Source: Fibrobacter succinogenes (GTDB lineage Bacteria; Fibrobacterota; Fibrobacteria; Fibrobacterales; Fibrobacteraceae). Taken from it: a stretch of 64,000 nt of DNA. The notes under the pieces were generated by a model that saw nothing but the letters and a program-made list of their open reading frames with translations, was not told the DNA's origin and ran no database searches. Shown piece by piece: positions 32,726-41,383 of the stretch; the first letter of the stretch is position 1; the number at the start of each line of letters is the position of its first letter. The position numbers were made by a program, and so were the translations under genes. The stretch covers positions 62,001 to 126,000 of the forward strand of contig CACVQR010000002.1 in NCBI GenBank assembly GCA_902756345.1, given 5' to 3'.

Positions 32726-34552
32726 TTATTCCACGGTCACGCTCTTCGCTAAGTTGCGCGGCTGGTCCACGTCGTTTCCGCGCAGCACGGCAATGTGGTA
32801 GGCGAGTAGCTGCAAAGGCACGCAGGTCACAATCGGCATGAGCATCGGGATGGTCTTCGGGACTGTAATCAGGTGGTCTGCGATTTCGTCGAGCGGGTGA
32901 CAATCTGCGGTCGAGATGGCAATCACCTTGCCGCCGCGGGCCTTGATTTCGCGCACGTTGCTGATCACCTTGTCGAACAGGGCGTCCTTCGGGGCAATCA
33001 CCACGACCGGCATGTTTTCGTCAATCAAGGCAATGGGCCCGTGCTTCATTTCAGCGGCGGGGTAGCCTTCGGCGTGAATGTAGCTGATTTCCTTGAGCTT
33101 GAGAGCGCCTTCCATGGCCACCGGGTAGTTGAAGTGACGACCCAGGTACAAGAAGTTGTTTGCCTTCACGTACTTGTTCGCGATGCCTGCAATCTGGTCC
33201 GAAAGCTTGAGGGTCTGCTCCACGAGTTCCGGGAGTTCCTGCATAGCCTTCACGATGTCGGAGCCTGCTTCAAAAGAAAGCCTGCGCTGGCGGCCAAGCA
33301 AAAGAGCAATCATCGCAAGCACGGTCACCTGGCTGGTGAACGCCTTGGTGCTGGCTACACCGATTTCGGGGCCTGCGTGCAGGTAAACGCCGCCGTCGCT
33401 GGTGCGGGCGATGGTTGAACCCACGCCGTTACAGATGGCAAGAGCGGTAGCGCCCTTCTGTTGGGCTTCTTTAAGGGCGGCGAGCGTATCGGCGGTTTCG
33501 CCGGACTGGCTAATGGCAAGCACCAGCGTGCCCGGCTTGATAATCGGGTTGCGGTAGCGGAATTCCGAGGCGTATTCCACTTCGACCGGGACGCCGGCCA
33601 AGTCTTCGATCATGTATTCGCCGACCATACCGGCGTAGTAGCTGGTACCGCAGGCGGTAATGATGATACGGTTGATGTTCCTCAGTTCCTTGATGTTGGT
33701 GTCGAGTCCTGCGAGCTTGGCGTTGCCTTCGGCGTAGAGCAGGCGTCCGCGCATGGTGTTGCGGAGCACTTCGGGCTGCTCGAAGATTTCCTTGAGCATA
33801 AAGTGCGCAAAGCCGCCCTTCGCAATGGCGTCGGCATCGAATTCCACGTCCTGCACTTCGTGCTGCACCGGCTGGCTGTTCGTATTCAACAGGTTGTAAC
33901 CGTCTTCCTTGATTTCGACGATGTCATTGTCGTCGAGATAAACGACCTTCTGCGTGTGCATGATGATAGCGGAAACGTCAGAGGCCAAGTAGAATTCGTT
34001 CTGGCCGATACCCAAAATAAGCGGAGATCCGCGGCGGGCACCAATCATGGTGTCGGGTTCGTCCTTGCAAATGACGGCAAGGCCAAAAGTTCCTTCGATC
34101 TTGGAAATGGCCTTGAGGACGGCTTCCTTGAGGTTGCCCTTGTAGTAGCGGGCAATCAGGTGGGCGACGACTTCGGTGTCGGTTTCGGACTTGAATTCGA
34201 TGCCTTCGGCCTGGAGTTTCTTCTTAAGAATGGCGTAGTTTTCGATAATGCCGTTGTGCACAATCGAAATCTTGCCGTCGAAGCTCTGGTGGGGGTGAGC
34301 GTTCTGTTCGGTCGGAGCACCATGGGTGGCCCAACGGGTGTGGGCAATGCCGACATGGCCGTGGAGATGCTTTGTCTTGAGCTTGTCTTCGAGGGCTGCA
34401 ATCTTGCCGGAAGCACGGACCGTTTCAATATTTCCGTCTTCAATCAGGGCAACGCCCGAGCTATCATAGCCGCGGTACTCCAACTTTTTAAGACCGCCAA
34501 CCAAGATAGGTAGAGCTTCGTTCTGGCCGATATATCCGACAATTCCGCACAT
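32726..34552 (-). CDS. glmS: Glutamine-fructose-6-phosphate aminotransferase
   Basis: 608 residues, full length. The N-terminal glutaminase begins CGIVGYIGQNEA with the catalytic Cys2 exposed after Met removal. Two SIS isomerase domains follow ('ITACGTSYYAGMVGEY', 'SQSGETADTLAALKEA', 'YLGRHFNYPVAMEGALKLKE'), and the C-terminus is 'PRNLAKSVTVE', close to the family end. It makes glucosamine-6-phosphate for peptidoglycan and LPS. AAGGA precedes the start by 10 bases. No glmS ribozyme could fit in the 128-base gap to the divergent FKBP gene. Confidence 0.96.
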   Translation of the reverse strand: MCGIVGYIGQNEALPILVGGLKKLEYRGYDSSGVALIEDGNIETVRASGKIAALEDKLKTKHLHGHVGIAHTRWATHGAPTEQNAHPHQSFDGKISIVHNGIIENYAILKKKLQAEGIEFKSETDTEVVAHLIARYYKGNLKEAVLKAISKIEGTFGLAVICKDEPDTMIGARRGSPLILGIGQNEFYLASDVSAIIMHTQKVVYLDDNDIVEIKEDGYNLLNTNSQPVQHEVQDVEFDADAIAKGGFAHFMLKEIFEQPEVLRNTMRGRLLYAEGNAKLAGLDTNIKELRNINRIIITACGTSYYAGMVGEYMIEDLAGVPVEVEYASEFRYRNPIIKPGTLVLAISQSGETADTLAALKEAQQKGATALAICNGVGSTIARTSDGGVYLHAGPEIGVASTKAFTSQVTVLAMIALLLGRQRRLSFEAGSDIVKAMQELPELVEQTLKLSDQIAGIANKYVKANNFLYLGRHFNYPVAMEGALKLKEISYIHAEGYPAAEMKHGPIALIDENMPVVVIAPKDALFDKVISNVREIKARGGKVIAISTADCHPLDEIADHLITVPKTIPMLMPIVTCVPLQLLAYHIAVLRGNDVDQPRNLAKSVTVE

Positions 34553-34680
34553 ATACTAATAATCCTTCTTTTGTTAACGAAACGCAATATACCAATTTCT
34601 TTTGGTAAAAATGGGTTACATATGGTCTTTTGACGTAAGATTTTGTTATTTTTCATTTGTCAAACATAAAAGAGGATAAA

Positions 34681-35784
34681 ATGAACAAAAAACTCATTAT
34701 TGCTGCGGGTGCTCTCGCATTTGCTCTGACTGGCTGTGATCAACTTTGCCAGGGTCCCAAGACCAAGACTGCTTTGGTGACCGATAAGGATAAGTATAGC
34801 TACGCTCTCGGTGCCCATTTCGGTAACCAGGCTCGTTTCCAGTTGGTAACCCGCGATTCTATCGACCTCGACCTCGATCTCTTTATCCAGGCTTTCAAGG
34901 AACGCTACAACGAAGACTCCGCTCATTTCTTGATGAACGATTCCATCATCTTCCAGACTCTCACCGACCTTTCCCAGGCCCGTCAGGCAGAAAAGAACAA
35001 GAAGGATAGCCTCGCTGCCGAAGCCAACAAGGCTGCCGGCGAAGCATTCCTCGCCAAGAACAAGACTGCCGAAGGCGTCGTGATCACCGAATCTGGCCTC
35101 CAGTATAAGGTGATTACCGAAGGTACGGGCGCAACTCCGGCTGATGGCGACATCGTTAAGGTTCATTACACCGGTACGCTCCTCGACGGAACCAAGTTCG
35201 ACAGTTCCATCGACCGTGGCGAACCGCTTGAATTCCCGATCGGCGCCGTAATTCCGGGCTGGACCGAAATGCTCAAGCTCATGAAGGTGGGTGGTAAGGT
35301 CACCGCTTGGATCCCGAGCGACCTCGCATACGGTCCGCGTGGCCGTGGCCCGCAGATTCCGGGTAACAGCCTCCTCGTTTTCGAGATGGAACTGATTGAT
35401 ACTCACGCTGCCGATGCTCCGGCTGCTGAAGCCCCGAAGGCCGAAGCTCCGAAGGCTGAAAAGAAGGCTGCCGCTCCGAAGGCTGAAAAGAAGGCCGAAG
35501 CTGCAAAGCCTGCTGCCGCTCCTGCCGCCAAGCCTGCCGAAGCTGCAAAGCCCGCAGCCGCAAAGCCGGCTGCTGCCGAAGCCCCGAAGGCCGAGGCCAA
35601 GCCTGCTGCCGCTCCTGCCGCCAAGCCTGCCGCTGAAGCCCCGAAGGCCGAGGCCAAGCCTGCTGCTGCCGCTCCTGCCGCCGCAGCCCCGAAGGCTGAA
35701 GCTAAGCCTGCTGAAGCTGCAAAGCCGGCTGCTCCTGCCGCCGCACCTGCTGCTGCCCCGGCCGCCGCACCTGCTGCAAAGTAA
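34681..35784 (+). CDS. FKBP-type peptidyl-prolyl isomerase lipoprotein with Ala/Lys/Pro tail
   Basis: 367 residues. The lipoprotein signal is NKKLIIAAGALAFALTGC (Cys19). An FkpA/Mip-like dimerisation region (about 25-115, 'KYSYALGAHFGNQARFQL') leads to a canonical FKBP domain (about 130-240, 'GDIVKVHYTGTLLDGTKFDS', 'VIPGWTEMLKLMKVGGKVTA', 'IPGNSLLVFEMELID'). The last about 125 residues repeat PKAEAKPAAAPAA-like units. It catalyses proline isomerisation for periplasmic or surface folding. The tail resembles histone H1-like or wall-associated tails and could reach the cell wall, which is inferred. AGAGGA precedes the ATG at 34681. Confidence 0.92.
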   Translation: MNKKLIIAAGALAFALTGCDQLCQGPKTKTALVTDKDKYSYALGAHFGNQARFQLVTRDSIDLDLDLFIQAFKERYNEDSAHFLMNDSIIFQTLTDLSQARQAEKNKKDSLAAEANKAAGEAFLAKNKTAEGVVITESGLQYKVITEGTGATPADGDIVKVHYTGTLLDGTKFDSSIDRGEPLEFPIGAVIPGWTEMLKLMKVGGKVTAWIPSDLAYGPRGRGPQIPGNSLLVFEMELIDTHAADAPAAEAPKAEAPKAEKKAAAPKAEKKAEAAKPAAAPAAKPAEAAKPAAAKPAAAEAPKAEAKPAAAPAAKPAAEAPKAEAKPAAAAPAAAAPKAEAKPAEAAKPAAPAAAPAAAPAAAPAAK

Positions 35785-35814
35785 TCGGTTCTGTCACCGT
35801 AATTTACGAAAGGT

Positions 35815-35839
35815 CCCCGCGATACTCGCGGGGCTCTTT
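35815..35839 (+). terminator. Rho-independent terminator after the FKBP gene
   Basis: A perfect 8-bp GC-rich stem CCCCGCGA / TCGCGGGG with loop TAC is followed by CTCTTTG. Confidence 0.8.
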
Positions 35840-35876
35840 GTTTATATAAAGACAAATCGGGGTGAAAAATAATGCG

Positions 35877-36079
35877 TGTACAGGTTAAAAAAAGGATAAA
35901 TCTCTTTTTAGCCTGTACAAAAGTTCAATGTGAGCCAATATATTTTGGATTGTACAGGCTTATTTCTTAACAAACAGAGCTGTAGCCTGTACCATGGGTC
36001 AAAAAGTGCTGTTAATTTGTGTGTAATTTGCGGAATGTACAGGCTAAACAGGGTAGAAAGCCTGTTTCGGTCTGTACAG
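35877..36079. repeat. Array of three hairpins built on TGTACAGGCT
   Basis: The 10-mer TGTACAGGCT and its reverse complement alternate at 35877 (+), 35910 (-), 35951 (+), 35984 (-), 36036 (+) and, as a truncated AGCCTGT, 36059 (-), with a further TGTACAG at 36073. Adjacent pairs form stems of about 15, 9 and 7 bp. The array lies between the FKBP terminator and the promoter of the M23 gene. Confidence 0.85.
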
Positions 36080-36094
36080 TGGCCTCTGGGATAA

Positions 36095-36123
36095 TTCAAA
36101 TTCCGCGTTTCTTATTCTATATT
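36095..36123 (+). promoter_or_regulatory. Probable promoter of the M23 peptidase gene
   Basis: TTCAAA (36095-36100) and TATATT (36118-36123) are 17 bases apart. A leader of about 20 bases follows with GAGG before the GTG start. Confidence 0.5.
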
Positions 36124-36149
36124 TGGCTCATTATCATTCTGAGGTTTTC

Positions 36150-37463
36150 GTGAAATTTATTCTGTCGATTGCGTTGTCTGCGTTTATGGCATTTTCGCTA
36201 CTTGGCTGTAACGAAGAAAAGAAAATTCAAGGTCTTAAGGATGAAGGCAATCGCCTACGCGCGCAAATCGATTCCCTCACGAATGAAATTGAGCAGGTGC
36301 AAATGCAACCAGGCAACTGGATTGTGCATAACGATACCGTCCGAGCTGGCGATGGCCTTTTCCAGGTGCTTGTCCGCATGCAGATTAACGAACGCGAACG
36401 TGGTAAGATTGTGCTTGCCCTCCAGGACAGTGCCGAACTTTCCAAGCTCCGCGTGGGCCAAGTCTTTTACGCCGCCATCGATTCTTCGGGTAGCGTCCAG
36501 CGATTCCGTTATGCCCCGAATCCGGCAAACATCCATATGCTTAGCCGTACCGAAAACGGTTACGTCTATAGCCTGATTCAAAAGCCGGTAACCCGCCGTC
36601 AGTCTGTTTTCGAGGGAGCCCTTACCGAAGGCAGCACCTTGAACGGCACGCTTTTCAAGGTCGGCATTCCCGGCCGTATGGTAGGTATCGTGAGTGGAGT
36701 TCTCCAGTGCAAGGTGGCTTTCCCCTTGGCGCGTGCCGGCGACAAGTTCCGCATTCTGCTCGAAGAGACCTTCTACCAGGATTCTATCTGGATTGACGGC
36801 CGGGTCGTTTACGCCGAATTCGATGGCCGTATCGTGGGCCACCACGAGGCCTTCCGTTACGAAGACCCGGACCCGAAAAGTTCCTTTAATGCCCACTATA
36901 CCGAAAAGGGCGAGGCGCTCGTGTTTGATGGCCTGCGTTACCCGCTTGACCGCCTGCATATTACGAGCCCCTTCGGTAGCCGCATTCACCCCATTACGGG
37001 CCAGCGCAAAATGCATGCGGGTATTGACTACGGTAGCCCCACGGGCACGCCGGTTTACGCCGTCGCCGAAGGTGTTGTGACGGTTTCGGGCTTTGATCCC
37101 TTCAGCGGCAACAAGATTGCCATTCGCCACCGCGACCGTTCCGAAAGTTGGTACATGCACCTCTCGGTCCGCGGCGTCAAGGTAGGCTCCAAGGTGGCTG
37201 CGCGCCAGTGCATCGGCCGCGTGGGCTCCACAGGCCGAAGCACCGGCCCGCACCTGCATCTGGGTTTCAAGAACGAAAAGGGCAAATGGATCAATCCGGC
37301 CTCCAAGACCATGATTGCCGCCCCCAAGCTCGAAGGGCAGCGGCTTGCTCGCCTCAAGGAACAGGTGGCCGAAATCCGCAAACAAATTGAGGCGACTCTC
37401 GCCGCCCCTGCCGTAAAAGCAAACGACACCACCGACGTGATGGTGCGTATGCGTAACTTGTAA
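36150..37463 (+). CDS. M23-family murein peptidase lipoprotein
   Basis: 437 residues from a GTG at 36150 with GAGG 5 bases before it. The lipoprotein signal is KFILSIALSAFMAFSLLGC. A short coiled coil follows (about 24-50), then an OapA/LysM-like region ('VRAGDGLFQVLVRMQIN'). The C-terminal M23 domain carries the zinc ligands in HAGIDYG and HLHLGF, with 'SPFGSRIHPITGQRKMHAG' typical of active members. It would cut peptidoglycan cross-links in the periplasm. A helical tail of about 50 residues follows the domain. Its stop codon directly abuts the stop of the convergent S41 gene. Confidence 0.9.
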   Translation: MKFILSIALSAFMAFSLLGCNEEKKIQGLKDEGNRLRAQIDSLTNEIEQVQMQPGNWIVHNDTVRAGDGLFQVLVRMQINERERGKIVLALQDSAELSKLRVGQVFYAAIDSSGSVQRFRYAPNPANIHMLSRTENGYVYSLIQKPVTRRQSVFEGALTEGSTLNGTLFKVGIPGRMVGIVSGVLQCKVAFPLARAGDKFRILLEETFYQDSIWIDGRVVYAEFDGRIVGHHEAFRYEDPDPKSSFNAHYTEKGEALVFDGLRYPLDRLHITSPFGSRIHPITGQRKMHAGIDYGSPTGTPVYAVAEGVVTVSGFDPFSGNKIAIRHRDRSESWYMHLSVRGVKVGSKVAARQCIGRVGSTGRSTGPHLHLGFKNEKGKWINPASKTMIAAPKLEGQRLARLKEQVAEIRKQIEATLAAPAVKANDTTDVMVRMRNL

Positions 37464-38888
37464 TTATTTCGCGATTTTATATCTCAGCTTCAGGTCTTTG
37501 GCGGTCGGAATTCTGCCAGAGGCTTCGTGCTCGTGTTCTTTAGAGAAGTGGTTGAGCTTCTGGGAGCCGTAGCCGGCAGAGCGGACAAACTGAGCTTCTT
37601 TGGCGAGTTCCACGGCCTTGGCCATCTGTGCGTCCGGATCGTCAATTTCAAAGTCCGGAACAATTCCCAAGTCATGGTAGCTTTCCCAGTTCTTGTCGAA
37701 ACCTTGCAGGGCCGTTACCAGGGCGAGGCCTTTTCCGACGTCAGTCTGAATCACGAGCTGTCCGATTCCCTTTCCGTAGGTCAGCATGCCCACGACCGGA
37801 ACTTTGCGGTTTGCCGTCAGAGCCGAGAGCATGGTTTCGGCGCAGCTTGCCGAGCCTGTGTCGGCCATAAAGACATAGTAGCGGTTCTTGCCAATGCCGT
37901 CGTGTTCTGCGGTAACGGTAAGGGTGTCGAATATCTGGAAATAATTCATGCCTCGACCATTGGAAATAGAATCGATGGTGGCTTCGATATCGATTACGAC
38001 GGTGTCGCCTGCAGAAAGCAGTTCTGCGGCCATGTTGGCGCACTGCTCGGTTTCGCCACCGGGGTTTCCGCGCAAGTCGATAATCGTGGAGGTGGCGCCT
38101 TCGGTCTTTTTGAGGGCCGTCACGAATTCTCCATAGGAACCGCTGTCGCTGATTGAGGTCACGACAAATTCCTTAATCTGGATTACCGGAATGGAATCCT
38201 GGTAAGTGAGCTTGACGGAGGGTTCGTTGTATTCGTCAACAGAGACTTTTACGCTGAGTGGTTCCGAATTGCGGGTGACGACGATGTTGATTGTGTCACC
38301 CTTGTTGCCGGTGCACATGTTTTCGAAATTGATTGCCGAGGTAATGTTTAGCCCGTCCACCTGGACTACAATGTCTCCGGCCTTCAAGCCGGCTTTTTCT
38401 GCCGGAGAACCCGAATAAACATCCGTTATGAGCAAATAGCGGGATGTAGAATCTAGCTGTTCTTCGACTTCCGCTCCGATACCTACGATAGATTCGGATT
38501 CCAGAATGCTGGAATAAATCTGGTCTGCGACAAGGGGGTCGAAGTAGCGGGTGAATGGATCTGCCATCTGGTTGTACATGTAGCACACGTCGTAATAATC
38601 GACAGAGCAATAACCCTTGGTGCGGCTGTCTTGGCTTGTGCCCTTGTTCAGGTAAACCTTATAGTCGTCAGCCAGCTCGTTGCGCATGTGGGCGTAAATG
38701 TAGAACAGGTCGAGCATTTCATAATTGAAATAAAGTTCGGCTTCGTATTCATTATTGATGTCTCTCATTTCAGGAAACAAGTCTGCCATAATGTCACGTT
38801 CGTCCGCCGAGCTGCTTGCGGATTGCGTACACGCCGAAAATAAAAATGCTATGGCGCCAAAAATGGCGAGTGTCTTTATCAGTTTCAT
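37464..38888 (-). CDS. S41 (C-terminal processing) peptidase lipoprotein, second of pair
   Basis: 474 residues. The lipoprotein signal is KLIKTLAIFGAIAFLFSAC with Cys20. A PDZ domain lies near 150-215 ('SGSPAEKAGLKAGDIVVQVD'). The S41 catalytic region has 'IIDLRGNPGGETEQC', nucleophile Ser in TGSASCAETM and Lys in TYGKGIGQ, all intact. It probably processes or degrades exported proteins at the cell surface or periplasm. The ATG overlaps the stop of its upstream paralogue by 1 base (TAATG), implying coupling. Confidence 0.9.
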   Translation of the reverse strand: MKLIKTLAIFGAIAFLFSACTQSASSSADERDIMADLFPEMRDINNEYEAELYFNYEMLDLFYIYAHMRNELADDYKVYLNKGTSQDSRTKGYCSVDYYDVCYMYNQMADPFTRYFDPLVADQIYSSILESESIVGIGAEVEEQLDSTSRYLLITDVYSGSPAEKAGLKAGDIVVQVDGLNITSAINFENMCTGNKGDTINIVVTRNSEPLSVKVSVDEYNEPSVKLTYQDSIPVIQIKEFVVTSISDSGSYGEFVTALKKTEGATSTIIDLRGNPGGETEQCANMAAELLSAGDTVVIDIEATIDSISNGRGMNYFQIFDTLTVTAEHDGIGKNRYYVFMADTGSASCAETMLSALTANRKVPVVGMLTYGKGIGQLVIQTDVGKGLALVTALQGFDKNWESYHDLGIVPDFEIDDPDAQMAKAVELAKEAQFVRSAGYGSQKLNHFSKEHEHEASGRIPTAKDLKLRYKIAK

Positions 38889-40288
38889 TATTCATCTCCT
38901 TCTATAATTGCGCCGCCCAAGTCTTTGTAACGGCGTAAAATCTGTGGTTCGCTAACATCGGAACCTGTGGCGCTTTTTTTAAAGGCTTGCTTCTTTGTGC
39001 CTTTTTTGCCGAATATGCTTTCGAGCGCGTCGAAGCCGCATTGCAGCGATGCTTCGGAACAAGGGTAGTCGGGAATGATTCCCTTTTTGTGGTAGGAATT
39101 TCCTTTGGGAGTCAGGAACTCCAAATTCGTGATGAGCGAAAGGCCTCCGGCCATTGTCTTCCAGGTGCTTTGGCCGATTCCCTTTCCGTAGGAGACCGTC
39201 CCTGCGATAGGAATATTTGCGCCTTCCTGGAGGGCGACCGCAAAGATTTCGGCGCAGCTTGCGCTTCCGCCATTCACGAGAGCCACGAAGTTCTTTTTCT
39301 CGCCGGCATCGCCGGGCTTGGCAACCACTGTCACCTTGTTGTAAAGGGGACTCCCGTCGCCTGCAAAGCTTCGCCAGGAGCGGGTTGAAATATTTCCCTT
39401 CTCCATGAACAAGTCTGCCATTGCGGTGCAATGGTTTACATGGCCGCCCGGATTTCCTCGCAAGTCAATGAGTCGGGGAGCCTTCGAGTTCCTGGTTGAT
39501 TCCAGATAAGTCGTGAGTTCGCCCAGCGTGCCGTTTTCCTTGTCGACGGTGTTCAGCTTGAATCCGGTAATGGTAATGATTTCGATTCCGTTCAGCGTGT
39601 CGACAAATACGGTCGGGGCATAGACGTCTTCCTTGGTCAGCTCGTAGGTAGATGTGTCGCCCGAGTAGGTCACCGTGATCGAGATTTCCTTGTTGTGGGT
39701 CAGGATCGAATCGTAGATGTCGAATGCGCGGTCGCCTGTAATTTCGACTCCGTTGACATTCAGAATGTTCCCGTAGCGCTTGATGCCTGCCCGGCCTGCC
39801 GGGCTTTCGGCGTATACCCGGTAAATGACAAGCGGATGTTCCATTTGGTTGAACAGCGAGTATTCCATGCCCACATCGCCCGGCACGATGCTCGTGTTGA
39901 TATGCGATATGGCCGCTTCGCTTTTTGATGGCGGAACGTAGCGGGTGTAGGGGTCGGACAACTTGTTGTAGAGCTCGTTTACCGAATCCCCCTGTTCGTC
40001 TAGCAGGGGCAGTTCGTCTTCGAACAGGTATGTCTTTTGCAGTAGCCAGTAATTATACGAGTATTCTGTGGGGGCAGGAGTGCTGTCTACCGGCTCGAAA
40101 AAATCGGAACAAGAAGAAATGAGAAATGAAATTAGGACGCAGGAAATAGGAATAAATTTCTTGATTATACAGAATGTGTCATTCTGAGTGACGCCCTTTA
40201 GGGCGGAATCGATATACAAGACTAGGGACTTTAGTCCCTTAGTCGCGTTAGATTCGAAGGAGCAGAATCTATAAATATGGTCTTTCAT
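38888..40288 (-). CDS. S41 (C-terminal processing) peptidase lipoprotein, first of pair
   Basis: 466 residues as called, paralogous to the next gene. The signal KKFIPISCVLISFLISSC ends in a lipobox, but the only ATG in frame is about 43 codons earlier at 40288, and the extension is encoded by intergenic repeat DNA. That ATG has AAGGA 8 bases upstream, itself part of a repeat. PDZ ('ESPAGRAGIKRYGNILNVNG') and catalytic motifs (RGNPGG, GGSASCAE, SYGKGIGQ) are intact. A non-standard start nearer the signal is possible. The start is therefore uncertain, but the protease domain is not. Confidence 0.85.
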   Translation of the reverse strand: MKDHIYRFCSFESNATKGLKSLVLYIDSALKGVTQNDTFCIIKKFIPISCVLISFLISSCSDFFEPVDSTPAPTEYSYNYWLLQKTYLFEDELPLLDEQGDSVNELYNKLSDPYTRYVPPSKSEAAISHINTSIVPGDVGMEYSLFNQMEHPLVIYRVYAESPAGRAGIKRYGNILNVNGVEITGDRAFDIYDSILTHNKEISITVTYSGDTSTYELTKEDVYAPTVFVDTLNGIEIITITGFKLNTVDKENGTLGELTTYLESTRNSKAPRLIDLRGNPGGHVNHCTAMADLFMEKGNISTRSWRSFAGDGSPLYNKVTVVAKPGDAGEKKNFVALVNGGSASCAEIFAVALQEGANIPIAGTVSYGKGIGQSTWKTMAGGLSLITNLEFLTPKGNSYHKKGIIPDYPCSEASLQCGFDALESIFGKKGTKKQAFKKSATGSDVSEPQILRRYKDLGGAIIEGDE

Positions 40289-40345
40289 AGTTTAGATCCT
40301 TCGACTACGCACTTCGTGCTCCGCTCAGGATGACATGTTCCTAAC
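40192..40345. repeat. Palindromic repeats over the 5' end of the S41 gene
   Basis: CGCCC-TTTA-GGGCG (40192-40205), GACTAGGGACT with its inverted partner AGTCCCTTAGTC (40220-40244), a 'TCATTCTGAGTGAC' unit before them and 'GATCCTTCGACTACG...CTCAGGATGACA' after them are typical dispersed intergenic repeats. Confidence 0.65.
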
Positions 40346-40365
40346 CACTGCCTACTGTCTACTTC

Positions 40366-41118
40366 CTACTGGTCTATGCTCAGTCCCTTCTTGTCCAAAA
40401 GCACGCGCGGAATTCCGCCTTCCATCGGGTTTTCGACGACGGAAATCGTTTCGAGACTGTCGCATTCGGCAAGACTTTCGGGGAGTGTGGCGAGCTGGTT
40501 TGCATCGAGTACCAGTTCCTTGAGCTTTTTCAGGTTCGATAATTCCGAGGGGATTGCGCCCAGGTTGTTGCCCGACACCATCAGGACTTCGAGCGATTCC
40601 AGATGGCCGAGGGAGGCCGGAATGCTGGTCAGGTCGTTGTTGTCGAGGTAGAGCTTGCGGAGTTTTTTCAGCTTGCCGAGGGTAGGAGGCACTTCGGAAA
40701 GCATGTTGTCGTGCAGGGAAATCTTGGTGACGTTTTCCCACTTGCCGACTTCGAGGGTGAGGTCCAAAAGCTGGTTCTTGGCGATATTCACCGTTTCGAG
40801 CTTTTTGAGGTTGCCGACGGAATCCGGAAGTTCGGACAGGCTGTTGTAGCCCAGGTACAGGTGTTCAAGATTTGTAAGTTCGCCAATGGTTTCAGGAAGT
40901 TCCATCAGGTCGTTTTCGCTTACGGACAGTTTTTTGAGCTTTTTCAGCTTGCAAATGTCGTCGGGAAGTTCCACGAGCATGTTACGGTCGAGGATTAGCT
41001 CTTCGAGGTCTTCCAGTTCGAAAAGTTCCTGAGGAAGAATTCTCAGTTCTTTTTGGGAAAGGTCTAACGAGGTGGCTTTTTCGGCTTTAGCTTTATGAAT
41101 AACGTCTAACAAGTTCAT
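40366..41118 (-). CDS. Leucine-rich-repeat protein
   Basis: 250 residues from the ATG at 41118, with AGGAGA 7 bases upstream. An in-frame ATG 9 codons earlier lacks this. After a short N-terminal helix, about nine to ten repeats of 23 residues follow the pattern 'LkkLekLyLdnNdLtsiPasLg', the cytoplasmic, Rho/Ras-suppressor-like LRR class. There is no signal peptide or transmembrane segment, so it should be cytoplasmic. Such proteins mediate protein binding. The partner is unknown, and it stands alone between the S41 pair and AIPR. Confidence 0.88.
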   Translation of the reverse strand: MNLLDVIHKAKAEKATSLDLSQKELRILPQELFELEDLEELILDRNMLVELPDDICKLKKLKKLSVSENDLMELPETIGELTNLEHLYLGYNSLSELPDSVGNLKKLETVNIAKNQLLDLTLEVGKWENVTKISLHDNMLSEVPPTLGKLKKLRKLYLDNNDLTSIPASLGHLESLEVLMVSGNNLGAIPSELSNLKKLKELVLDANQLATLPESLAECDSLETISVVENPMEGGIPRVLLDKKGLSIDQ

Positions 41119-41337
41119 GGGAACATCTCCTATAGTGTAAATCATAGCATTTTTGTCCCGAAAAGATGAAACATTCTACAAAAAAAGTAAAAAAGTATGG
41201 TTTTTACACAAATGTTCACTATAAATAGGGGTACTTTTGAAAAAAAATGAAAAAAATGTATGTTTTTTATCCACAAAGCGGCATTTTGAAACTATTTTTA
41301 AGGTGCAAAATACGATATTAAGGGTAAGGTGCCGCAA

Positions 41338-41365
41338 TTGCACCCGACTTTTGCTATTGTAAAAT
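41338..41365 (+). promoter_or_regulatory. Probable promoter of the AIPR gene
   Basis: TTGCAC (41338-41343) and TAAAAT (41360-41365) are 16 bases apart. The inverted repeat GGTGC / GCACC overlaps the -35 box. The rest of the 265-base divergent gap is AT-rich with no gene. Confidence 0.5.
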
Positions 41366-41383
41366 AACAGAACTGAGGAAAAA

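Noticed and set aside
34553-34680. glmS ribozyme upstream of glmS
   Set aside because: The divergent gap is only 128 bases and contains no GC-rich pseudoknot core.
35861-36110. CRISPR array at the TGTACAGGCT repeats
   Set aside because: Copies alternate in orientation and are only 10 bases, with uneven spacing. There are no cas genes.
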